The notes under the pieces were generated by a model. That model made no database searches. It saw nothing but the letters and a program-made list of their open reading frames with translations, and was not told the origin of the DNA. A DNA stretch of 64,000 nt, from positions 541,068 through 605,067 of the forward strand of contig CP060766.1 in NCBI GenBank assembly GCA_023205875.1, written 5' to 3'. Shown piece after piece: positions 50,077 to 59,030 of this stretch (position 1 is the first letter of the stretch; each line of letters begins with the position of its first letter). This stretch comes from Chloropicon primus (lineage: Eukaryota; Chlorophyta; Chloropicophyceae; Chloropicales; Chloropicaceae). The translations under genes and the position numbers were made by a program.

Positions 50077-51660
50077 TCACAACGCGTGCTTGGCCTCGGA
50101 AAGGGCCTCGGACGCCATCTCCCTCACTGTCTCCTTCAGTATCCAGGTGAAAAGCAGGTTGACCACGCGGCTCCAATTCTTCCTGCAGTGGTTAGTGCAC
50201 CTCTGCATCTTCCTGCCGACGGTCTCCCATTTTATGGAACCCCCGTTCCGGTTGTAGCAGTCGACCACGGACTTGTGAAGGTCGATCGCCTCGTCGTCTG
50301 TCCAATCGCCTTTCTTGAGGTCCGGATCGATCAGAGTGTACCTCTCCCGGCACTGCCTGTCCGACTTGTTGTCGATGAACTTTGCCACTTTAGACCACTT
50401 CCTTCCCTCCTCGGCCACCTTCTTCAACAAAATCTCGTCCTCCTCCTCCGTCCACTTGTTGCTTGCCTTTCGACCAGTGCTGCCGGCACCGAGTTGGGTC
50501 TGGCTCTGGGGCTTCTTCTTCCCCTTCGCACCGGACCCGTCGGGCTGCTGCTGGGTCTCCTTGACCAGGACGTTCCATCTCTGCAAGCACTGCTTGCCGG
50601 TCTTCTCCGGGAACGAAGCCGCGATCCTTGACCACATGTTCCACCGCTCACCATCCATGATCTCCTCGCCCTTGACGGCTGCGGTAAGCAGGGCATCCTC
50701 CTCCTTGGTCCAAGAGGCGGCCGTAGGCCTCCTCTTCCTGTTCTTCTGATAGTACTGGAGGCAGTCCACGGGCCTCTTCCTGTTCGCCCCTGTGCCGCTT
50801 GAGCCCGCACCCCTTCGGTCCATGGTCTCCTCGTATTCCCTCGCGACCGCCTCCCAGTTCCTCACCTCGTGGTCCTTGGCGATCTTGATGAGCCTGTCCC
50901 CTTGCGCGTTGGTGAACTCGGCGCTCGGGATCGCTGGGTCCGCGTGGTACGTCCACTGCCACAGGCACTCCTGTGGCCCCCTGCCCCTTGCACCATCCAC
51001 CCCCTTGGTCACCCCCTTGGTCAACTCATTCACCCTCTTGCCGACCTTGTCCCAATCCAAGTTGTCCACGTGACGCCTGTCCTCCTCACTCACAAGCGTC
51101 GTCAACTGGTAGACCTCCTGATACTGTGTCCTGTAGTTCCTCAGCAGGTTCTCCTCCGTCTCCTCCTCCTCCACCTGATGCTTCGCCTTGTGCGACTGCG
51201 ACACCATCTCCTTCCCGCACATCTTCATCCGAACCACCTCGCTCCTCACGACGTTCACGAGCTCCTTGGTCTCCCTCTCCGTCCACCGGTACGCCATAGG
51301 GTTGAAGGGGATGGGCATGCTCATGGTATACTCGGCCAACTTCACCGTGTCTTCGTTCGGTTTGGGAACCGTCCCGTTGCAGCTGACGAAGTACCTCGAA
51401 GGGGGGACCTCCACGGACCTTCCGCTTTCGTTGACCGGATAGAACATCGTCTCCATCTCCTTGTGGTACACGACCTCCAAGCCCAACGCCCGATGCTCTT
51501 TGTATTCCATCCTCTTCCTCAACGCGTCGATCTTCCTCAAGGTCATCCCGTTCTCCTCCTTTTGTTTTCGCACCAGCTCCAACACACGACTCAGGTGTGC
51601 CTGCAGTGACCGGTTCGTCACCAGCAGGCTCCGCAGCGCCTCGGCCTCCGGCACCTCCAT
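50077..51660 (-). CDS. SNAPC4: SNAPC4-like Myb-repeat transcription factor
   Basis: 527 residues from ATG 51660. The N-terminal ~110 residues are helical (AEALRSLLVTNRSLQAHLSRVLEL). Then come four to five Myb/SANT-like repeats: AYRWTERETKELVNVV, VRNWEAVAREYEE, ASWTKEEDALLTAAVKG, NKWTEEEDEILLKKVAEEG, GDWTDDEAIDLHKSVVDC, with KQCLQRW and RQCRERY recognition helices. A series of imperfect repeats after a helical domain is the layout of SNAPc190/SNAPC4, which binds the PSE of snRNA promoters for Pol II and III. A generic multi-repeat Myb protein is the alternative. Confidence 0.7.
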   Translation of the reverse strand: MEVPEAEALRSLLVTNRSLQAHLSRVLELVRKQKEENGMTLRKIDALRKRMEYKEHRALGLEVVYHKEMETMFYPVNESGRSVEVPPSRYFVSCNGTVPKPNEDTVKLAEYTMSMPIPFNPMAYRWTERETKELVNVVRSEVVRMKMCGKEMVSQSHKAKHQVEEEETEENLLRNYRTQYQEVYQLTTLVSEEDRRHVDNLDWDKVGKRVNELTKGVTKGVDGARGRGPQECLWQWTYHADPAIPSAEFTNAQGDRLIKIAKDHEVRNWEAVAREYEETMDRRGAGSSGTGANRKRPVDCLQYYQKNRKRRPTAASWTKEEDALLTAAVKGEEIMDGERWNMWSRIAASFPEKTGKQCLQRWNVLVKETQQQPDGSGAKGKKKPQSQTQLGAGSTGRKASNKWTEEEDEILLKKVAEEGRKWSKVAKFIDNKSDRQCRERYTLIDPDLKKGDWTDDEAIDLHKSVVDCYNRNGGSIKWETVGRKMQRCTNHCRKNWSRVVNLLFTWILKETVREMASEALSEAKHAL

Positions 51661-52207
51661 CGACACGACGACGACAGCCACCACCACGACGACCGCGACG
51701 ACCGCCAGCGCAGGAGCAGCTTTCGTAACTGCTGGAGGGGAGGTGGAGGGGATGGAGGCAAGGCGGAAGGAAGGAGAGGGAGGAGGAGGGGGGTCTGCAT
51801 TGCCTGATCATGGCCCCCTTGCTCTTGATCTTGCTCTCTCTGCTTCCAATGAGCGAGGACACAAGGACGAGAGAGACAGAGAGACAAGGAGAGGATGAAG
51901 TGCAGAAGATCAGAGGAGGAGGGGAGAAGGCGGAAGGAAGGAGAGGGAGGAGGGGGGTCTGCATTGCCTGATCATGGCCCCCTTGCTCTTGATCTTGCTC
52001 TCTCTGCTTCCAATGAGCGAGGACACAAGGACGAGAGAGACAGAGAGACAAGGAGAGGATGAAGTGCAGAAGAGGGGAGAAGGCGGAAGGAAGGGGAGGG
52101 GAGGGGGAGGGGGAGGGGGCCTGCATTGTCTGATCATGGGCTGGCGTCGTGTCGCTAACGTACGACTACAAGGAAGGAACGGAAAAGTTTCTTGTGCTGG
52201 TTCGGGA
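51661..52207. repeat. Tandem repeat of ~153-167 bp upstream of SNAPC4
   Basis: AGGCGGAAGGAAGG recurs at 51761, 51928 and 52081. Units share GGGGTCTGCATTGCCTGATC, ATGGCCCCCTTGCTCTTGAT, CTTCCAATGAGCGAGGACAC and GACAAGGAGAGGATGAAGTG. Two full units and one partial unit end near 52150. Open frames in both directions follow the repeat and are not called as genes. Confidence 0.75.
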
Positions 52208-52900
52208 TCAGATCATTGCATACTTGGCAAGGGAAGCCTGGTTGGGAACGATTCCGTCGAAGAAGGTCGCCTCCGCGTATTGGAGGAGGTGGATCGAAGC
52301 CAAGCAGGACTTGTAATCGAAAGCATCTTTCGGCTCGACGCCAGCCAAGACGCCTCGAACTTGCTCCTCGAACGCGGCTGCATTCTTTTCCTCCAAGCCC
52401 TTGGCGAACCTCTCCAAATATGGCAGGGGCCCGACGTCGCTTGCGGCGACGCTGATGAGGTGGCACATCTTCGACCACGCCCTCAAGTTGACGAGCATCG
52501 CGAGCGCGATGGTCCCCTTGCTCTCCGTGGCCATGATCGAGGTGAACACGGCCGCATAGACTTGGCACATGGGCAAGGGAGCGACGCCGTGCACGACCTC
52601 CCCCCAAGTCTTGCCAAAGGTCGTCAACAAAGTGGCCAGCAGATCCTTCTTCGACTCGACGATCGAGGCCTTCATGTCGAGCAAGAACCGATCCTCGCCG
52701 TGCTTGGCCAGGGCCAGGTCCACGGCCTTGAGCATCGCCCTCGTGATGAAGACCTCCTGCTCGCAGATCCTCCTCACAACCTTTCTCATCTGATCCCTTG
52801 AGGCCCCGGCCAAACCCCTGTGCACCGGGTGCTCCTCCAACGCCTCCTCCAAACGCCGAAGCTCCGGCTCCTTCTGGATCCACTCCATTGCGCACTCCAT
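52208..52900 (-). CDS. Helical protein of unknown function (230 aa)
   Basis: Start at ATG 52900; the same frame is open further upstream but there it consists of a short direct repeat (SSSSVVE...HCSCLSLGKG) and DNA shared with the divergent oxygenase gene. The protein appears entirely alpha-helical: ELRRLEEALEEHPVHRGLAG, MRKVVRRICEQEVFITRAMLKAVDLALAKHG, ATLLTTFGKTWGEVVHGVAP, CLASIHLLQYAEATFFDGIVPNQ. It loosely recalls all-helical TENA or heme-oxygenase-type folds, without a diagnostic motif. Product unknown. Confidence 0.6.
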   Translation of the reverse strand: MECAMEWIQKEPELRRLEEALEEHPVHRGLAGASRDQMRKVVRRICEQEVFITRAMLKAVDLALAKHGEDRFLLDMKASIVESKKDLLATLLTTFGKTWGEVVHGVAPLPMCQVYAAVFTSIMATESKGTIALAMLVNLRAWSKMCHLISVAASDVGPLPYLERFAKGLEEKNAAAFEEQVRGVLAGVEPKDAFDYKSCLASIHLLQYAEATFFDGIVPNQASLAKYAMI

Positions 52901-53218
52901 CCCGCCGCTGTGCTCGACAACGGATGACGATGAACCCTTGCCGAGACTCAAGCAAGAGCAATGCCTATGCCCCTCGACCACGGATGATGACGATGAACCC
53001 TTGCTGAGACTCAAGCAATGAGCGATGCCTGGACGGTTGCCTCCCATGTGTTTCCCTCCATGTTTCCCTCCATGGACCCGCTCTCGTCCTCGGTCTCGGC
53101 ATCGGGACGCCTCGGTCTCGGCATGTGCGTGACCTGGCGCTTCAGACCTTTTTTCTTCCTCTTCCATGGGCGACGGCGGTAGACTTGGCTGAGACGACAG
53201 CGACCGAGGACAGTGACG
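52901..53218. other. Divergent spacer with a short direct repeat
   Basis: 318 bp. Two imperfect ~58-bp copies share GATGACGATGAACCCTTGC and GAGACTCAAGCAA (about 52923-52960 and 52984-53020). No gene seen. Confidence 0.5.
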
Positions 53219-54532
53219 ATGAGAGTGACGATGACGATGAGACCAGGTGCGAGGATGCGGACCGCGGCCGCTGCATCGGTGCCGCAATCGATGAGAGCGG
53301 CGCGATTGAGGAGGTACTTGGGAAGGTACTCCAGGTGGAAGATGGCGGAGCATGGTCCGGTGAGGGCGATTGCAGAGGGAGGGATCGACTCGACGATGGT
53401 GGAGGCCTGGCTCTCGATGGTGGAGTGCGATGCGCTCAAGGAGAAGATCGTGAGGGAGAGGGGAAGGGCGTCGTCTGCGGCGACGCTTGACCTCTCGAGG
53501 GGGGAGGAGGAGTGCGCGAAGGTGATGAGAGAGGCGGCATTCGGTGGCACGGGATTTTTTTACCTCAAGGGTCATGGCATCCCGAGGGAGACCCTGGACG
53601 GCGTGATGAGGAGCCACTCTTGGTTCTTCGAACAGGAAGCCGAGCTGAAGAACACCTTCAGGCCAACAACGAAGTTCCAAGAGCCTCTTGGCTACAAGGA
53701 CGCTCAGGTCGAGAACATTCTTGTCGAGAAGGAGTCCCAGACAAAGCCTGATTTCAGGGAGCACCTTCGAGTCGCGAGGAAGCGTTACCAGTACGACTTT
53801 CACAAGGAAACGGGCGTCGACACGTCCGTGTTGGATGCGCACAACATCTCAGAAATGGACGGCGACCACCTCCATTGGGTGGGCCAGGAGGACGCCGGCG
53901 GGAGACCCAGACCCCGGGACGACGACGACGGTGCTTTGGATGATTTCAAGCGCAGGGTGGAGGCATACTACTCGGAAGCGTTCAAGCTCAGCAGGAAGGT
54001 TCATCGCATCACCGCGCTTTCCCTCGGCCTGGACGCGGACGCCTTCGACCGTTACTTTCAGAGACCTCTCGACATCTTGATGCTGAATCACTATCCCGCG
54101 ATCAAGAGGGACGCGGCCAAGGGGGAGGTCGGCATGGGAGCCCACTGCGACTTTGCGTTCACCACCTTGCTCCTGACCGACGGCACGGAGGGCCTGCAGG
54201 TCTGCAAGGACAAGAACCGGCCCGTCGAGGAGCGGGAGTGGGAGTGGATCACACCGGAGGAGGGGACCTTCGTCATCAACTTTGGAGACGCCCTGGAGAG
54301 GCTGACGAACGGCAATTACAAGTCCGTCCTCCACCGAGTCGCCAATGTGAGCGGCAGGGAGAGGAAATCCGTGGCCTTCTTCTGCGAGCCCAGCGCGGAC
54401 GCCAGGATCAAGCCGCTGGCGATGTCGGACGGTGACGATCGCGGAGCCGGGGAGGGGGAGGGGGAGGAGGGGGAGACCTACGCGAGGTACCTCAAGAGGA
54501 GGTTTTCGGGCATCTCGGAAGACCTCCAGTAG
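53219..54532 (+). CDS. 2-oxoglutarate/Fe(II)-dependent dioxygenase (isopenicillin-N-synthase-like)
   Basis: 437 residues from ATG 53219; the first ~45 residues are Arg/Ala-rich and could be an organelle leader. DIOX_N-type sequence (GTGFFYLKGHGIPRETLDGVM) is followed by the double-stranded beta-helix: LMLNHYP, GAHCDFAFTTLLLTDGTEGLQV (His309, Asp311), PEEGTFVINFGDALERLTNGNYKSVLHRV (His372), and RKSVAFF (Arg382, Ser384 for 2-oxoglutarate). The iron triad and 2OG site are complete. Family members include plant hormone and flavonoid oxidases and many uncharacterised enzymes; the substrate cannot be predicted. An acidic Gly/Glu loop lies near the C-terminus. Confidence 0.88.
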   Translation: MRVTMTMRPGARMRTAAAASVPQSMRAARLRRYLGRYSRWKMAEHGPVRAIAEGGIDSTMVEAWLSMVECDALKEKIVRERGRASSAATLDLSRGEEECAKVMREAAFGGTGFFYLKGHGIPRETLDGVMRSHSWFFEQEAELKNTFRPTTKFQEPLGYKDAQVENILVEKESQTKPDFREHLRVARKRYQYDFHKETGVDTSVLDAHNISEMDGDHLHWVGQEDAGGRPRPRDDDDGALDDFKRRVEAYYSEAFKLSRKVHRITALSLGLDADAFDRYFQRPLDILMLNHYPAIKRDAAKGEVGMGAHCDFAFTTLLLTDGTEGLQVCKDKNRPVEEREWEWITPEEGTFVINFGDALERLTNGNYKSVLHRVANVSGRERKSVAFFCEPSADARIKPLAMSDGDDRGAGEGEGEEGETYARYLKRRFSGISEDLQ

Positions 54533-54911
54533 CAACCCGGGATAGACTGCAGGGTTTGGGCCGCTTGCGACATCAAGACTACGCACCTCGACGACGACCG
54601 GCGAGTGGTGGTTTCTCCTTTACACTTTTCTAATTTTAATTCATTCAACAACAAAGGAAAAAAAGAAGAAGACCAGGACTCTGGGAGCAGCCAGACCCTC
54701 GCTGGCTCTGCCGCCATCATTGTCCCCTCTCTAACCCGAGATGCAGTGTGAAATGAAGAGGCTGGGCTCGTTCCATCATCATCCTCGGATGTGCATGTGT
54801 GTCCCAATAATATTATTGTATGCAAAAATGCTTTTGGGGTGTGTGTGCGTGCGTCGCAAAAGACTTCCCGCAAGTCTAACACTCCACCCAATAAGTTAGT
54901 TAGTTAGTTGG
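54533..54911. other. Spacer between convergent oxygenase and aminotransferase
   Basis: 379 bp of 3' flank. AT-rich segments at 54620-54665 and 54800-54830 probably carry both poly(A) regions. TTAG repeats at 54896-54916 sit at the aminotransferase stop. No gene seen. Confidence 0.5.
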
Positions 54912-56345
54912 TTAGTTCCCCTTGCAAAAGTCTTCGATTCTGTTCCAGGCCTCCTCGAGGACGGACATGGGCGCGGCGGAGACGATGCGGACGAATCCGG
55001 GGGATCCGAAGAGGACGCCGGGGAGCGTGAACACGTTCTGCTGCTCCAAGAGCTCCCGGCACCACTTGACGTCGTCGCTGTCCATGGCGTCCGCCACCTC
55101 CTTGTTCGAGGTTGGCACCTGGAAGAAGAGGTACATGGCCCCCTTGGGCACGCTCAGGCACTGCAGCCCGGGGCACCTGTTGCACCTCTCCAGGCAGTAC
55201 TCCGCCCCCTTCTTCATCGTCAGGTTCAGCTTCCGGTGGTAGGACTCCGGGGTCTTCTCCAGGACCACGGGGGCCGCCGCCTGAATCAGGGAGGTGGGCG
55301 TCATCCCGATCTGGCACAAGGCCGCGATTCCGGTGTAGAGTCCCGCCTTCTCCAGGGACTCGCCGGCGTCGTCGTAGAGCGCCAGCCAGCCCGTCCTCCA
55401 CCCCGGGACCAGGAACCTCTTGGACAAGGCGCTGCAGGAGAGCACGGGGGGCCTCTGGCTCCCAAGCCTGCTGTGTGCGATCTCCGCCATGTACTGGAAG
55501 TCGCCGTCGCCGGCACCGCCGTTCTCCTCGTCCGCCGACGACCCCGCGCCGCCGACCTGCACCTGATACGTCATGTGGGCGTACACCTCGTCGGCCACCA
55601 CGGGGATCCCCCTCCTGTACGCGAACCTCAGGAGTTCCTCGATGTGGTCCGGGGAGTACGAGTGGCTGGTCGGGTTGCCCGGGTTGCACACCAGCAGACA
55701 GCACGTGTCCTGGTCGCACTTGGCCTCCAGGTCCTCGAGGCAGGACTGCCAGCCCCTGTCGCTCAGCAGCTTGTAGGGCCTCGCCTCCGCGTTCACGAAC
55801 TCGCAGATGGTGTTGTAGAGGGGGAAGGCCGGGTTGGGGACGAGAACGTTCGACCCGTCCTTGGCCAGGGCCGTGAGGGCGAACTGCAGGGCCTGCGAGC
55901 ACCCGCTCGTGACGAACACGGCGTTCTCCCCGAGCGCCGGCCTGATCTCCCGAGTGATGGCTTCCCTGAAGGCCGGGGACCCGCACGAGTGCTGGTACCC
56001 GTGGACCTGCTTGGTGGTGAGAGCCTCACCCTGGATCGCCTCCACCACGGCGTCCTTGGCCTCCTGCGGCGGGGAAAGCCCCAAGGCGGTTGGGTCCCCG
56101 AGGCTCAGGTCCATCCTCTTGGGGTACGGCACGCCCGTCTTCTCGTTCACCTCCCCCTCCTTGGGCGCGTTCCTCAGTATCCTCTCCACGAACACCCTGA
56201 TCCTGTTCTTGGGCCTGGCCGCCATGGACCCCAGCACCAAGTTCATCTTCTTCGTGTTGTTGGTGGTGGTGTTGTTGGTGGTGTTGTTGTTGGTGGTGCT
56301 GTTCTGGTCGACCGAGGTCTCCTGTTGGGAAGGCATTTGAGTCAT
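54912..56345 (-). CDS. Tyrosine-aminotransferase-like PLP enzyme (class I/II)
   Basis: 477 residues from ATG 56345 (another Met at 56336); the head is Asn/Thr-rich low complexity. The core is a subgroup I aminotransferase close to tyrosine/nicotianamine-type enzymes: LSLGDPTALGLSPP, GYQHSCGSPAFREAI, SGCSQALQFALTAL, PNPAFPLYNTICE, CNPGNPTSHSYS, VVADEVYAHMTY, and SALSKRFLVPGWRTGW with PLP lysine Lys309. GLSPPQEA and VPKGAMYLFFQV are also typical. It would transaminate tyrosine or a related amino acid, feeding 4-hydroxyphenylpyruvate. Exact substrate is inferred from resemblance only. Confidence 0.85.
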   Translation of the reverse strand: MTQMPSQQETSVDQNSTTNNNTTNNTTTNNTKKMNLVLGSMAARPKNRIRVFVERILRNAPKEGEVNEKTGVPYPKRMDLSLGDPTALGLSPPQEAKDAVVEAIQGEALTTKQVHGYQHSCGSPAFREAITREIRPALGENAVFVTSGCSQALQFALTALAKDGSNVLVPNPAFPLYNTICEFVNAEARPYKLLSDRGWQSCLEDLEAKCDQDTCCLLVCNPGNPTSHSYSPDHIEELLRFAYRRGIPVVADEVYAHMTYQVQVGGAGSSADEENGGAGDGDFQYMAEIAHSRLGSQRPPVLSCSALSKRFLVPGWRTGWLALYDDAGESLEKAGLYTGIAALCQIGMTPTSLIQAAAPVVLEKTPESYHRKLNLTMKKGAEYCLERCNRCPGLQCLSVPKGAMYLFFQVPTSNKEVADAMDSDDVKWCRELLEQQNVFTLPGVLFGSPGFVRIVSAAPMSVLEEAWNRIEDFCKGN

Positions 56346-57053
56346 CTTCTTCTTCTTGTTCTTGTTCTTCTTGTTGTTCTCACTCGTGTCTTGCAACTCT
56401 GTGCTACCTCGGTGTGTTGTTGTGTTGTGTGCGTTGTGTGTGTTGTTGTGTGTTGTATGAATCGTATCAATATCAACACCTAATCCCGTATTCTATCGTT
56501 GTGTGTGTTGTGTATATATCTATGTCTCCTCCAGTGTATCGAGTCCAGGCCCCCCCGATGGTTCCTCTCCCTTCTGGTGTTATGTATCTATGTCTCCTCC
56601 AGTGCCTCGTATGTTGTCGTGTGTTGTATATGATGTCGCCTCTGCTCTGCTCTTGTGTCTAGTGTCTTGTGTGTCTTATGCCTTGTGTCTTGTGTTATGA
56701 TTGTCGCCCCGTCTCGTCTCGTCTCGTCTCGTCTCGTCTCGTCTCGTCTTGTCTTGTGGTGTTGATGCTATTGTTGCCGCCAGTTTCTCTCCTCATTTTT
56801 TTTTCTTCTTTTTTTTCGTTTTCGTTCTAAGAGGTGTGTCATGATGTGGAAGATGTACTCTGGGGGTGACGTGTCAGTTTTTCCCCGGATGAACATTTCC
56901 ACGCGTTTCTCCCGCGAAAAAAAAAAGAACAACTGGATAAGGCAACTCGGGCCTCTCCACCAGAAACACGCCGCAGCGGCGGAGGACGAGGAACAACACA
57001 AGACAAGACGCCAGAGGAGGAGGACAAGGAGACAAGGGGAACATTACATCATC
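56346..57053. other. Repeat-rich divergent spacer
   Basis: 708 bp. GTTGT/GTGTT repeats fill 56408-56460, TATGTCTCCTCCAGTG occurs twice (56519, 56588), and a TCTCG pentanucleotide runs through 56714-56749. T- and A-rich tracts lie at 56797-56820 and 56920-56930. No gene is supported. The uL24 promoter is expected toward the right. Confidence 0.55.
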
Positions 57054-57695
57054 ATGGCGACTACCATCAGGTGCCTGACGAACGTAAACATGATGGCTTA
57101 CAACATAAGAAACGAAAACAAAAACACGATTACAAGAAACATAAACACAACACTCACGCAACGACGTCGAGCAATGGGAGGGAGGGAACACAACATAAAC
57201 AGGACGAACACGAACACGAACACGAGGAGGGAGGTCACCGCCATGGCGGTGAAGAAGTGGGTCAAACCACAGGTCAACAATAACACGGGGAAGGCGGTCA
57301 GGACGGAGATGCACGTCAGGGAGGGGGACACCGTCAAGGTCATCGCTGGAAAGGATAAGGGAAAGGTGGGGGAGGTCGTCAAGGTGTACCGCAAGGGACT
57401 CAAGGCAGGACAGATCCTCGTGGACGACGTCAACCTCGTCAAGAAGGCCATTAAACCAAAGAGCACCATGGGGGGGGAGGAGGAGAGGGGGAAGATCATC
57501 CTCACCGAGGCGCCCATCCACCACTCCAACGTCATGCTCTTCTCCAAGACCAAGGAGGTCGTCAGCCGCGTGGGCCACAAGGTCGTCGGGGGGAAGAAGC
57601 TCAGGTACCTCGTCAAGACGGGGGAGGTCCTCCAGGAGGTCCCCAGGAAGGTCCAGCCCCAGAAGGAGGAGGACGCCGAGGCCTCCGACGAGTGA
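57054..57695 (+). CDS. rpl24: Plastid (bacterial-type) ribosomal protein uL24 precursor
   Basis: 213 residues from ATG 57054. The first ~62 residues are Asn/Thr/Arg-rich, unlike the rest, and act as a probable transit peptide. The mature part starts near [10 protein letters not shown] and carries the KOW motif ([24 protein letters not shown]), [31 protein letters not shown] and [20 protein letters not shown], as in bacterial L24. It initiates 50S assembly near the exit tunnel. Plastid rather than mitochondrial is inferred from the strongly bacterial sequence; the leader alone does not decide this. Confidence 0.88.
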   Translation: MATTIRCLTNVNMMAYNIRNENKNTITRNINTTLTQRRRAMGGREHNINRTNTNTNTRREVTAMAVKKWVKPQVNNNTGKAVRTEMHVREGDTVKVIAGKDKGKVGEVVKVYRKGLKAGQILVDDVNLVKKAIKPKSTMGGEEERGKIILTEAPIHHSNVMLFSKTKEVVSRVGHKVVGGKKLRYLVKTGEVLQEVPRKVQPQKEEDAEASDE

Positions 57696-57892
57696 GGCGG
57701 TCGAGGGAGACGGGCCGAGGAGGCCGAGCAGTAGCAGCAGCAGCCGAGGAGGAGGAGGAGGAGGCGGAGGAACAGAGCAAAAGAAAAAAAGAATAGGGGA
57801 CCAACCAACCAACCAATCATCATCGTAAAGGTTTCCTTCGTGATTGCTATTTTACTTTCGACACACAGACACAAGAGCAGACCTGGGCGCTC

Positions 57893-58243
57893 TCACAGCT
57901 CCTTGGGGAGGACGCGTTGCCTCTTGAGGCACTTTTCCATGTTCTTGGCCTCCCGAACGCAAGCCAGCTGACCCGTCTTGGCGTGGACCCCGAGGTTCCC
58001 CCTGTTCACCGCGAGGTGGTAGCACCGCTCGTACCCCGCGACGGCGTCCTCGCAGTACCCCTTGGCCCAGCAGTGCAACACCTGGTTCCTCAAGTTCTCG
58101 CAAGCCTTGTTGCCGGTGTTGCTGCCCCCCCCCTGGTACGCCCTGGTGCAGTTGACATAAGCCGACAGGTTCTGCTGACACTTCTTCCTCCCCCTCTCCC
58201 GCTTCTCCTGGTCCACCTTGACGAACCACGGCCAACCCAACAT
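57893..58243 (-). CDS. Quadruple CX9C protein, likely mitochondrial intermembrane space
   Basis: 116 residues from ATG 58243 (MLGWPWFVKVDQEKRERGRKK). Four exact CX9C motifs are visible: CQQNLSAYVNC, CENLRNQVLHC, CEDAVAGYERC and CVREAKNMEKC, forming two putative helical-hairpin pairs. Such proteins are imported and oxidised by the Mia40/Erv1 relay and include complex I subunit NDUFA8 and assembly factors. Length and order are compatible with an NDUFA8-like protein, but sequence outside the cysteines was not diagnostic. The upstream AAAGC repeat (58262-58286) lies in the 5' flank. Confidence 0.75.
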   Translation of the reverse strand: MLGWPWFVKVDQEKRERGRKKCQQNLSAYVNCTRAYQGGGSNTGNKACENLRNQVLHCWAKGYCEDAVAGYERCYHLAVNRGNLGVHAKTGQLACVREAKNMEKCLKRQRVLPKEL

Positions 58244-59030
58244 CCCAACTGAACACCAAAGCAAAGCAAAGCAAAGCAAAGCAAAGGAAGGTGTCGCGTC
58301 GCTCGTTCCTCTCTCGTCCTGCTCTCTCCCACCACCAATTGGTTACCTATAATATAAATATAATAGATAGAGATAAACCCCGCCGACGACGACACCGGAG
58401 GTTGTTGTGGTGGATGATGCCAACGCCACGTCGTCAATCAATCAATCAAACAAACAAACAAACAATCCAACAAGCAAAGCAAAGCAAAGCAAAGCCGGGA
58501 GTGGATCGTTTTCCTTCTCGTTCGTTCGAGTGTGGTGGCCTTCCCCCTCCTCTTCGTCGTCGTCGTCGTCCTGGTTTGGTCCTCTCTCTGGTGTGTGCGC
58601 TGGGGTTCCCTTCACTTGTGGAGGAGGAGGAGGCGCTCGAGGCGCTCGAGTGGCGGGAGGACCGAGGACACAAGACCCTCGTCCAGGAGGGGGAAGACAA
58701 ACCAAGGGCGTCATTCACCATTCCTCCACTTCATTGAGATTGAGAGTCAGGACACAACACAACACAACACAACACAACACAAGGCTTCATTCCATTCCAT
58801 TCCATTCCATTCCATTTCAGGAGGTGAGAACCATGAACAACGAAGACGGGACCGAGGAGCTTACCCCCGTGCTGGGCTGACCCTTCCTGCTGCTCCTTCC
58901 TCTTCCAAGCATTACCTCACGACACACACAGAGAGAGAGAGGGAGAGAGACAGAGAGAGACGGAGAGAGAGACGGAACATTACTTGCTTACGGCATTGCA
59001 TTGCATTGCATTGCATTGGTGGTGCTGGTG
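58244..59030. repeat. Divergent spacer with several pentanucleotide microsatellites
   Basis: Distinct five-base arrays occur one after another: AAAGC at 58262-58286, CAAAG at 58475-58496, ACACA at 58755-58781, CATTC at 58789-58816, and TTGCA at 58995-59017. CAAA repeats lie at 58449-58465 and GA-rich tracts at 58930-58975. A 15-codon open frame starts at 58834 and could be an upstream ORF. No larger gene seen. Confidence 0.65.

Noticed and set aside
52901-53842. Upstream extension of the 230-aa minus-strand frame to about 544 residues
   Set aside because: It runs through a direct repeat and antisense to the oxygenase gene; the first good ATG near the conserved-looking helices is at 52900.
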